A stretch of DNA of 5,813 nucleotides, from assembly GCA_028717985.1 (NCBI GenBank), contig JAQUMS010000100.1:1-5813 (forward strand), read 5' to 3'. The notes beneath the pieces were generated by a model that had not been told where the DNA came from, did no database searches, and saw only the letters and a list, made by a program, of their open reading frames with translations. This DNA is from Candidatus Omnitrophota bacterium. GTDB lineage: Bacteria > Omnitrophota > Gorgyraeia > Gygaellales > Profunditerraquicolaceae. A program made the translations under genes and the position numbers. Numbering within the stretch: the first letter of the stretch is position 1; every line of letters begins with the position of its first letter. Positions 1 through 5,813 of the stretch are shown in pieces.

Positions 1-510
1 TCCACGCAAAACATTCTGCGTTTCAGTAAACGGAGAAAAAGCCTCCCCTGTATCCGTCTTCTGAATACGGTGATACGTAGCCGAATAAGGAACATTATCT
101 TCTGTTTTCACATCTTCTTTCACAAACAAAGATCCGTCTCCATAATTCAAATCCGAACTTAAATCTACAGGCTTTCCGGGAATATGATAATAATCGCGGT
201 ATTTCATCACGCCGTTATCACTGAAAGAAAAATGGACGACAAAATCACTGCCGTACTTTTGTTCTTCCGCGCGGTAATCGAATTGTTCAACACGGTATAC
301 TTCCTGGGAATCGAAATACCGTTCAATCCGCAAAGGATGATCTTCGTAATCATACACAAGAACTTTATGCGCTCCCTGGCTTGAGAAATCCTTAATATAC
401 ACATGGTCGTGATAAACGGAATCAGTATGCTCATACAAGGGGTTCCAATCAGAAGCGGCAGCCACGCCCCAGCCGGAAACATGCCCGTTGGTATCCGCGT
501 CATTGTGGGA
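1..510 (-). other. Polar, aromatic-rich, probably beta-strand tail continuing past the window (residues 1768-1937)
   Basis: After the last membrane helix the chain becomes rich in Asp, Tyr, His and Ser, with alternating hydrophobic and polar residues typical of antiparallel strands (HKVLVYDYEDHPLRIERYF, FVVHFSFSDNGVMKYRDYY). Repeated Tyr-Asp-Tyr and Asp-His pairs recall YD-type or carbohydrate-interacting beta folds in a general way, but no repeat period is clear and no family is assigned. Three preceding helices make an extracytoplasmic position plausible. The domain is cut by the window edge. Confidence 0.5.
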
Positions 511-3500
511 TCCCAGTAAATCAACAACATATCCTAAGCCTATAATAGCCAAACTGCCGTACATTACCAAACCTGCGACTCTGGCACCGCGAGGATATGT
601 GGCTGAAACATGCTGTAATACAGCATGGACCGCGAATAAGAACAGAATAACGACGGGTAAAACAACCATCCCGGAAAACGGAATTAACGGCAACTGCCCG
701 GTAAACGCCGCGACAGCCAATAAAACTCCGGCCGCACCCATAATCACCGTTATTATTCTTGAATAACGTTTATCAGAAGACACGGGAACAATCTGATCCG
801 GAAGAATGCCGGTAATCAATGACTGCATAGTTGAAGGCTCACTGTATATCCAGTCGGAAATACGCTCAATCATCCGCGCGGTCGCTTCATCACGCAAGAA
901 AGACTCCGTAAGTGTTTTGTCAGCATATGTATTAGCCTGGTCGATAATATTTTTATAATACCTCATTGACTCTGCGGGCGTAAGCGCGTATTCTTCCGCC
1001 AGGAAACGGATAGCGTCGCCGCCGTCATTGTAGCAGATAGCGGATAGCGGATAGTTCTGAGTTCCCGCCACTACATCATCGGAGGGGAAGCTTATCTCTT
1101 GAGCTCTTGTATTATGTATAAACCAAGCAGTAAGGCCGGAAATGACAGGGGTCTTTACCGCGGGGGGCGCGGCCATCACACCGGCCTCATCTGCATTGGT
1201 TAAAGAAGCATTAACGGTTTCTGTTTTTTCAACATCGTCAGTGGAAGCGCTTTCCATTGTTGCCAAAAATTCATCGCGCGCGCGAGTCGAATAAAGAGGC
1301 AGCATATCTTTTAGGAATTCATAATACATCCTCGGCCTAACCGAGCTATACATACGGCAGAGGAAACAATCATCTTTCTGAGGGAAAGTTAATTCTCCCA
1401 CTTCTGTTTCTCTAAAAATTTCTTCAAGGGTTTCCGCGTTCTTGATCTTAAAAATGTTCATTTCAGCAGGATCTTCATCATAATCAAGGAAATCATCCCT
1501 GATAACGGAAATCAACGCGACTTTTCTGATCAATGATGCCTGATGGGAATAATCTCCCCGTGTGTATACCGCCAGCGCGTATTGAGAGAAAAACAACGGT
1601 ATGCCTTTACGATATGAAACCCGGTTACGGTTAGAGTATAGTTCTTTTAAAATCCGAATCTTAACGCGGACCGCTTCCGGAGTACCGTAAATTGCCATAT
1701 CAAACACAAATTCCACCGCGGTAAATAAAACCCCGCCGGTCAAACCACCCAACAAAGATATCCCATTTTCAAATATCTTCAGAGGAGAGCGGAATATCTC
1801 ATGCAAGTCATCCAAAGTATCAATAAATTTAGCAAAAGCAGCAGGCCCGCCGAATACTAAGCCTAAAGCCCCGAATGCCTGAGCTGGAGACAAGCTGTAT
1901 ACCATCATCATACTCACGCTGACCATAAGCTGATAGGGCAGGTAAATACTGATAAATAATATCAGCATTGTCTTTGAGAATTCAAAAACATATAAAACAC
2001 CGGCGCTGGGCCAGACAAAAGACAGGAAAAATGCAATCAGGCCCATTGTCAAAACATCGCCTAAAAGGATCGTCCCGCTGAACATTGATTTAAACAATGA
2101 ATCAAATTTATTTTTACTGCCGAGATTGGTAAAATGACCGATAATGGTGGTAAACCAAATTGAGGTAAAGAGAAAATCAGCCGCTTTCCCCGGATGAAGC
2201 ATCCACTGATCCAGGATGAACATAACGCCGTTAATTTGAGGATCATACACATAATACGCTAAAACCCAAGCGACAACCGCATACTGGATCAGAAGCTTAA
2301 CAATTGAGGTTTTCTGGGGTACTTTAAGGGTCTTAGCAAAATCATCTATTGCCTTTATATCCTCGGATTTTTCAGAAGATGCATTATCTCCCCCGTCATT
2401 GATACTTGTATCGCGGGACAAGCCAGCGCTTCCGTTCCAGGAGAAAGTAGTCGGAACTGAGGACGCTGTTCTATATGAAGAATATTCAAGGGCCTGTCCT
2501 TCCACGCTCTCTTTTTCTTCAACACCTGCCTCCTTAACCGCGTCATGAGGCTGTATAAGATATTGCTTGTGCAGCCAGACATTAATAACACCGTCATTTA
2601 AAGAAATAACCATCTGCCCGGCTTTTTGCACCCGCAAAGGATTCTGCTTCACATAATATCGTTCAAGAATAACAAAATACTTATTCTCGCCGTTCAATTC
2701 AGGTGAATATCCCAGGTAAAGATTGTATGCCACGCCTTCGTATTTCATATACGAATAGATCTCATTTTTGAAGATCCCTCGTTCAGACGCTGACCAGATT
2801 TCTTTCATCTGAACGGGTATAACGCTTGTCCATCCTTTTCCTTCCGATAAAACAGATATCTGTGCTTCTATGAACGAAGAAAGTTGTTTCACCGCATGTT
2901 TCGCGTCCGATCTCATCATCGTTATCTTTCCGACTTCATTATCAAGAGGCAAACGGCCTAATTCCCTCACCAGATATTTTAAAACAACCGGATACACGGC
3001 AGTACCGGGTTGAATTTGATAATACAGGCCGTTGGCCGGCGTAAGCCCGGCTGATATGAATAAATCCTTTGCTGAATCGATCAAATTAAGTTCCAACGCC
3101 AGCACATCAAAATATTCCTTTACCAGACTTATTTTCCGGATAAAAGCCGCAGGCAGCAATACCCCGACCTGCGCCATAAGAGGAGCGATGAATTTGTATG
3201 TTCCGGCCAGAACACTTTCATCAGAACTGCCGAATTCACTCGCTAATTCCCTGACTCTAATTTCAATTTCCGACATCGGCAATAATATATACGTCGCGGT
3301 TTTATCCAAAGCCGCAAGAATTTCCCCTGCTTCCTTAATAAATAAACGTTCCTGAATTTCTGTGATCCCTTCTAAACCGGAGGCGATATCAGCAATCCTG
3401 GCATCAGTCATAGGATAATCAGTAAATTTAATAAGCAGGGAAATCCGCTCTAAAGTAAATCCCATCCCCGCGACAATACTTTCAATAACCGGTTCCTTCT

Positions 3501-5813
3501 TTAATCTTTGTACCGTATTCTCAACCTTCGGAGCCTGATAAACCTGCCTCGGTTCGTAATCATGCAATAAAGCGCCGGTAACAAGTTCCACCACCCTGGT
3601 ATTACTATACCCTTTTTGAGAAGCAACCAGGAACGACGCCAAAGCGACTTCAAAATTATGCCTGAACCGGTGATATCCCCTGTCGAATAAACCAAACTCC
3701 CGGTGCCTCAACCTCAGAAAATCATATAATAGTTCCAGATGAGCGCCGCGGGAAAAATCTTCCTTATAGGTAGAGGTTTTGTCAGAATTCGTCTTATCGA
3801 TATTCAGCCCGGAATCAATATTTCCCGGGACAGCCGGAACGAAATCTTTCCCGAACACGTATAAATAGCCCCATTCCGTTTTGCATTCTTCCAAAATACT
3901 AAACCCTGCTTTTTGGATATCCGCGTGAGTAAACGGCATTTTCTCATTTGTCTTATGGATATTCACTCCACCCCGGAAAGTCAAAAACGCGAGGTTTTCC
4001 AATATCGCGATTTTAGTCTTTATATCACTCAATTTCTTGCCATCTCTATCCAAAAGATTATCTAAAACCCCATGCGAGAATACCACCTGGAACGGACCCT
4101 GATCCAATAATCCCTGAGGTAAAGATGATAAATTACCCTTTATCGCGGTAATACCGCGGTCACTCAGGAATTCAGTAAAACGCTGCGCCACTTCAAGCTG
4201 AAACCATTTGACATCGTAATGATCCTGAACAGCCGTTGTCAGATCAATCGGCCCCCAGCCGATTTCCAGAATTTTATTGCCCTGGATCTGATTAATATAT
4301 TTCGCGAGAGTTAAAATGAGAGATTCGTCTGAAGAAAACAGATCGTCCCCACCGTCTGATTGAAGCGAGATGGGATAATCTATCATATGCTGGCGGGATA
4401 ATTCCGCTAATTTTATCAACCCCCGCTCACCTGCCTGTTGTAAAAGCCTGAGATCTTCAGAATTATGCGCGGCGTAAATCCGTAATATGGCTTCCAATCG
4501 CGCGTAAAACTTCTGTTTATCCTGAATTAAAAGATATGGAGAAGCCTCAATAAAAACAGGTATGTATATATCCGGGATTTTCTTTGTTAATATCTTCTCC
4601 GGGAATTTAACCAAATTCTTTTCCTTGTTGAAATCGGTAAATATAAGTTCCATGTAATCTGCGTTAAAAAGCAGGTCCGAAAGCTTAATAAACTGGACTC
4701 CCCGGATATATTCATCGGTAAACCAGTTCTTGTCCGCATAATCCGGGAACGCCGCCTTCGGATCAGCTAAACGGCGAGAATAACTTTCCGCCGCTTCGTG
4801 TTCTTCCTGTTTGGACATTATAGCGACACCCAAAATTATAGTTTCTATGTCTATTTGAGCTTCTGGCATGTGATCCAGATTCCGGTTCATTGCTTCGATC
4901 TTTATCTTTAAATTTTCTATAACACCGTCGTAATATTCCCGTTTATCCTCAAACACGTCATGTAACAAAGCGATCAGAATAAACTCGGTTTTAGTCAAAC
5001 CAAATACGCTTAACAGTATCCGGATCACGCCTAATTCGTGGACGAAATACGGCCTGCCGTCTTTACGGAAGTAGTTTTCATGCGTTTCCATAACCATATA
5101 CGCGGTTTCTCTTATCAGGTTTTCATGTTCCGCTAAAAGTTGTCCGTGCGTATATATGCCGACCTTTTCAATCATATCTTCGATCATGCCTCTCAAATAA
5201 ATAACATTAACCGCCCAGCCACCATCATGTTCCCCGACAAATCCCGGCCTGTGATAGTAGTTCTTTACTAATTCTGCTTTCTTCCCCTCTATATCCCTCG
5301 GATGCTGGCGGCTCGCTTCTTTCTCTATCTCTTTAAATGTGTATCCGCTGAATTTCTTTGTGTCGAATATGGTTACATCCCCTATCTTTCCTTTCGGGTT
5401 CTCATGGATATTTGAGCTAATCACTTCCTGCTTCCCTCCCATGATCACTCCCGCCTGTAATTCTTCCATTCCCGCTACTATAACTTCTTCATCTCTTACA
5501 TCCCAAACAAGCGCTTCATACGCGTTTACATGATCCCCGAATGTTCCCACTACCACACTACTGCTGATATTCGCGCTGTATTTGGCACCTGAATATATCA
5601 CCACTGAGTCAGGACTGATCTTATATCTTCTGTCTTCTGCTTTCATCAACCCTTTCTCTATTAATCTCTCCTCTTCTTCTACTTTGGCTTCCAGTTCCGG
5701 TGATGCAATAATATTCTTTCTCACGTTCAGTAATCTTCTCAATACCGCTGATACTCTGATCTCTTTCTGATATACGTCATATAAGTCCTTATTTGATCCG
5801 GTATCCACAAAGT
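1..5813 (-). CDS. Interior fragment of a giant multidomain membrane protein, open at both ends
   Basis: One minus-strand frame is open across the whole window: 1937 complete codons, no stop, no identifiable start or terminus, so the true protein is longer than 1937 residues. Recognisable modules in order are an unassigned segment, a RelA/SpoT-type HD domain, a degenerate methyltransferase-like domain, a PDE-like HD domain, a long unassigned region, a six-helix membrane block, a soluble region, a three-helix membrane block and a beta-rich tail. The translation looks like real protein: hydrophobic blocks, catalytic motifs with correct spacing, and acidic/Ser/Gly-rich linkers between domains. 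I counted only four Cys (643, 1482, 1485, 1593). Enzymatic modules before the membrane helices suggest a cytoplasmic N-terminal part. Such mosaic giant proteins are typical of Omnitrophota; lineage and overall function are inferred. No known gene name fits. Confidence 0.96.
511..756 (-). other. Second transmembrane block, three helices (residues 1686-1767)
   Basis: Three hydrophobic segments are separated by short turns: IITVIMGAAGVLLAVAAF (1686-1703), about 1709-1732 including MVVLPVVILFLFAVHAVL, and VAGLVMYGSLAIIGLGYVV (1745-1763). Short basic or polar flanks (DKRYSR before the first, YPRGAR between the second and third) suggest these sides face the cytoplasm. With three crossings, the following tail would lie on the opposite side of the membrane from the preceding region. 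That places the C-terminal tail outside the cytoplasm if the topology is right. Confidence 0.82.
609..627. repeat. Perfect 19-base odd-centred palindrome inside the gene
   Basis: Two 9-base arms, CATGCTGTA and TACAGCATG, flank a single central A. It lies within the codons for the second membrane helix of the second block (encoding part of HAVLQHV). It resembles a dyad protein-binding site more than a hairpin, because the central gap of one base cannot form a loop without opening arm pairs. It is not an SOS box, whose CTGT and ACAG halves are eight bases apart rather than three. Confidence 0.75.
760..1683 (-). other. Soluble region between the membrane blocks, with CFLC motif (residues 1377-1684)
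   Basis: This region opens with a basic amphipathic helix (VRVKIRILKELYSNRNR). A mixed alpha/beta part follows and leads to QKDDCFLCRMYSS, where Cys1482 and Cys1485 form a C-x-x-C pair. Next comes a disordered-looking Ala/Pro/Thr/Asp-rich linker, with AAPPAVKTPV near residue 1540. The region ends with a helical part (FLAEEYALTPAESMRYYKNI and a second long helix up to ISDWIYSEPS), preceded by another NDGGD linker at 1595-1599. I do not recognise the family. The CFLC pair recalls the zinc-binding CxxC of HIT/GalT-like nucleotidyltransferases, but no His-x-His-x-His triad is visible, so I do not assign it. Confidence 0.5.
1034..1054. repeat. Short tandem heptamer, three units
   Basis: Three consecutive 7-base units run cagatag, cggatag, cggatag; the first has one mismatch. 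Twenty-one bases keep the frame (encoding NYPLSAIC residues), but gain or loss of a single unit would break it. It lies next to an NDGGD linker, where length changes should be tolerated. Confidence 0.7.
1684..2304 (-). other. First transmembrane block, about six helices (residues 1170-1376)
   Basis: Hydrophobic segments occur at about residues 1173-1189 (LIQYAVVAWVLAYYV), 1212-1227 (FLFTSIWFTTIIGHF), 1246-1267 (ending LIAFFLSFVW), 1272-1296 (including MLILFISIYLPYQLM), 1297-1327 (a Met-rich helix, then FGALGLVFGGPAAFA) and 1351-1375 (SLLGGLTGGVLFTAVEFVF). The exact helix count is uncertain, from five to seven. A Lys/Asn loop (GSKNKF) lies between the second and third helices, and a strongly basic stretch follows the last. 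By the positive-inside rule these would be cytoplasmic. No transporter or channel signature is recognised, so the block may anchor the chain or form an unknown integral domain. Confidence 0.8.
2308..3276 (-). other. Unassigned region with acidic/Ser-rich linker before the membrane block (residues 846-1168)
   Basis: This stretch begins with helices (EIEIRVRELASEF and a hydrophobic helix around APLMAQVGVLLPAAFIRK). A mixed region containing GLYYQIQPGTAVYPVVLKYL follows. Then comes a beta-like part with YFVILERYYVKQNPLRVQKA and QMVISLNDGVINVWLHKQYL. From about residue 1092 the composition becomes acidic, Ser/Thr/Gly-rich and probably disordered, including INDGGDNASSEKSED. This spaces the soluble modules from the first membrane helix at residue 1170. 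I recognise no family. The beta part could be a small ligand-binding or scaffold domain. Confidence 0.5.
3277..3759 (-). other. Second HD domain, cyclic-nucleotide-phosphodiesterase-like (residues about 685-845)
   Basis: The sequence YHRFRHNFEVA (Tyr713, His714, His718) matches the Y-H-x-x-x-H-x-x-x-V signature of PDE-type HD phosphohydrolases. ALLHDYEPRQ follows with His750-Asp751, then a Val-Glu-x-Thr helix (VENTVQRLKKEP). LIKFTDYPMTD contains Asp798, in a context like the conserved Asp in the ATDM motif of PDEs. His714 or His718, His750, Asp751 and Asp798 would form the metal site. This is a different HD lineage from the RSH-type domain upstream. Family knowledge predicts phosphodiester or phosphomonoester hydrolysis with divalent metals. 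The actual substrate, cyclic nucleotide or other, is not shown by the sequence. The domain directly follows a Ser/Thr/Asp-rich linker after the methyltransferase-like module. Confidence 0.72.
3841..4329 (-). other. Class I SAM-dependent methyltransferase-like domain, degenerate motif I (residues about 495-657)
   Basis: The order of elements fits a Rossmann-like methyltransferase. A helix (ILTLAKYINQIQGN) leads into motif I ILEIGWGPIDLT (Glu516, Gly518, Gly520). Then come a second strand ending in an acidic residue (WFQLE), a putative strand 4 in FQVVFSHGVLDNLL, and late elements around HADIQKAGFSILEEC and WGYLYVFGK that resemble the final helix and strands. The third Gly of the usual E-x-G-x-G-x-G loop is Ile522, preceded by Pro521, so cofactor binding may be weakened or lost. 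The length, about 160 residues, suits a minimal fold. The module sits between two HD domains in the same chain. No substrate can be named; it may be a structural relic. Confidence 0.68.
4144..4158. repeat. Perfect 15-base odd-centred palindrome inside the gene
   Basis: Seven-base arms CGCGGTA and TACCGCG flank a central A, within the codons for RGITA in the methyltransferase-like domain. It shares the GTAATAC core with the palindrome at 609-627. It may be chance. Confidence 0.65.
4330..4641 (-). other. Helical linker between the first HD domain and the methyltransferase-like domain (residues 391-494)
   Basis: This stretch has a Lys-rich part followed by predicted helices, including KFYARLEAILRIYAAHNSED. 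It may complete the C-terminal helices of the RSH-type HD fold, where known enzymes also have additional helices after the last metal ligand. It ends in an acidic, flexible SDGGDDLFSSDES segment (residues 485-495) that marks the boundary to the next domain. There is no catalytic motif. Confidence 0.5.
4642..5139 (-). other. RelA/SpoT-type HD domain: putative (p)ppGpp hydrolase module (residues about 225-390)
   Basis: The stretch FRKDGRPYFVHE (residues 248-259) matches the RSH hydrolase signature R-K-x-G-x-P-Y-x-x-H. It is followed after 26 residues by LLHDVFED (His284, Asp285, Glu288, Asp289) and later by FIKLSDLLFN (Asp379, Asn383), equivalent to the family's KLADRLHN motif. By alignment from memory to the streptococcal Rel enzyme, Arg249, His258, His284, Asp285, Glu288, Asp289, Asp379 and Asn383 correspond to R44, H53, H77, D78, E81, D82, D144 and N148. 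All metal-binding and catalytic positions are therefore retained. The gap between the HD pair and the last Asp is about 28 residues longer than usual, so there is an insertion. No RelA/SpoT synthetase domain follows, so the module would be hydrolase-only, like small alarmone hydrolases. Substrate specificity is inferred; other nucleotides such as NADPH are possible. Confidence 0.82.
5200..5811 (-). other. Unassigned first segment of the giant protein (residues 1-204)
   Basis: This segment starts with a charged, helical stretch (residues about 10-65, rich in Glu, Lys and Arg). A region of alternating hydrophobic residues follows, around VVIYSGAKYSANISSSVVVG, which looks like beta structure. 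A run including AGMEELQAGVIMGGKQ comes next, then a polar region ending at HRPGFVGEHDGGW. I do not recognise a family; a beta-helix or other all-beta fold is possible but unsupported. Codon use differs from the rest of the frame: up to the Arg before PGFVGEHDGGW, 8 of 11 Arg codons are AGA, whereas AGA becomes rare soon afterwards. The coding strand here is also visibly purine-rich. This suggests a separate evolutionary origin or a recently copied module. Confidence 0.6.

Noticed and set aside
207..530. Minus-strand open frame of 107 codons
   Set aside because: It lies in another frame opposite the same codons as the giant ORF, with no ribosome site or recognisable protein; it is a shadow. 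The same holds for the minus frames at 2061-2252, 2355-2597 and 3501-3695.
609..627. SOS (LexA) box, or a terminator hairpin
   Set aside because: The CTGT and ACAG halves are three bases apart, not eight, and the palindrome has no loop or T-run and sits inside an open frame.
1357..1368. HIT/GalT-type nucleotidyltransferase called from CFLC
   Set aside because: Only the CxxC resemblance is visible; no histidine triad or other family motif follows, so the assignment is not supported.
2528..2536. Shine-Dalgarno-like TAAGGAGGC on the minus strand
   Set aside because: No in-frame start codon lies at a suitable distance; the nearest in-frame GTG is too far. It is explained by codons for Val-Lys-Glu-Ala, so no internal start is called.
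3032..3355. Plus-strand open frame of 107 codons
   Set aside because: It is antisense to a well-formed part of the giant ORF, has a composition typical of reverse-strand shadows and matches no family. Plus frames at 184-384, 488-766, 5339-5533 and 5582-5770 are rejected likewise.

Overview
The window is the interior of one very long protein-coding gene on the minus strand. Read from the right edge to the left (first complete codon at 5811-5809, last at 3-1), a single frame stays open for 1937 codons with no stop. It enters and leaves the window without a start or a terminator. I see no intergenic space, RNA gene, promoter, terminator, mobile element or CRISPR array. Residue numbers below count from the first complete codon at the right edge: residue i occupies plus-strand bases 5812-3i to 5814-3i.

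Domain order, N- to C-terminal (right to left): an unassigned segment with distinctive codon use (residues 1-204); an HD domain that keeps the catalytic pattern of RelA/SpoT-type (p)ppGpp hydrolases (about 225-390); a helical linker; a degenerate class I SAM-dependent methyltransferase-like fold (about 495-657); a second, different HD domain resembling cyclic-nucleotide phosphodiesterases (about 685-845); a long unassigned stretch ending in an acidic/Ser-rich linker (846-1168); a first membrane block of about six helices (1170-1376); a soluble region with a CFLC motif (1377-1684); a second membrane block of three helices (1686-1767); and a polar, probably beta-rich tail (1768-1937). Linkers repeatedly carry a DGG(D) tripeptide or tetrapeptide.

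The organism is a bacterium of moderate GC. Giant, mosaic, Cys-poor membrane proteins that combine HD, methyltransferase and transmembrane modules are best known to me from Candidatus Omnitrophota (OP3), so that is my leading guess. It is inference from architecture, not from a marker gene.

If the domains act together, the soluble N-terminal part would carry nucleotide-signalling chemistry (alarmone hydrolysis, a second phosphohydrolase, possibly methyl transfer) tethered to the membrane by the later helices. That linkage is a hypothesis; the directly supported facts are the uninterrupted frame and the conserved HD residues.
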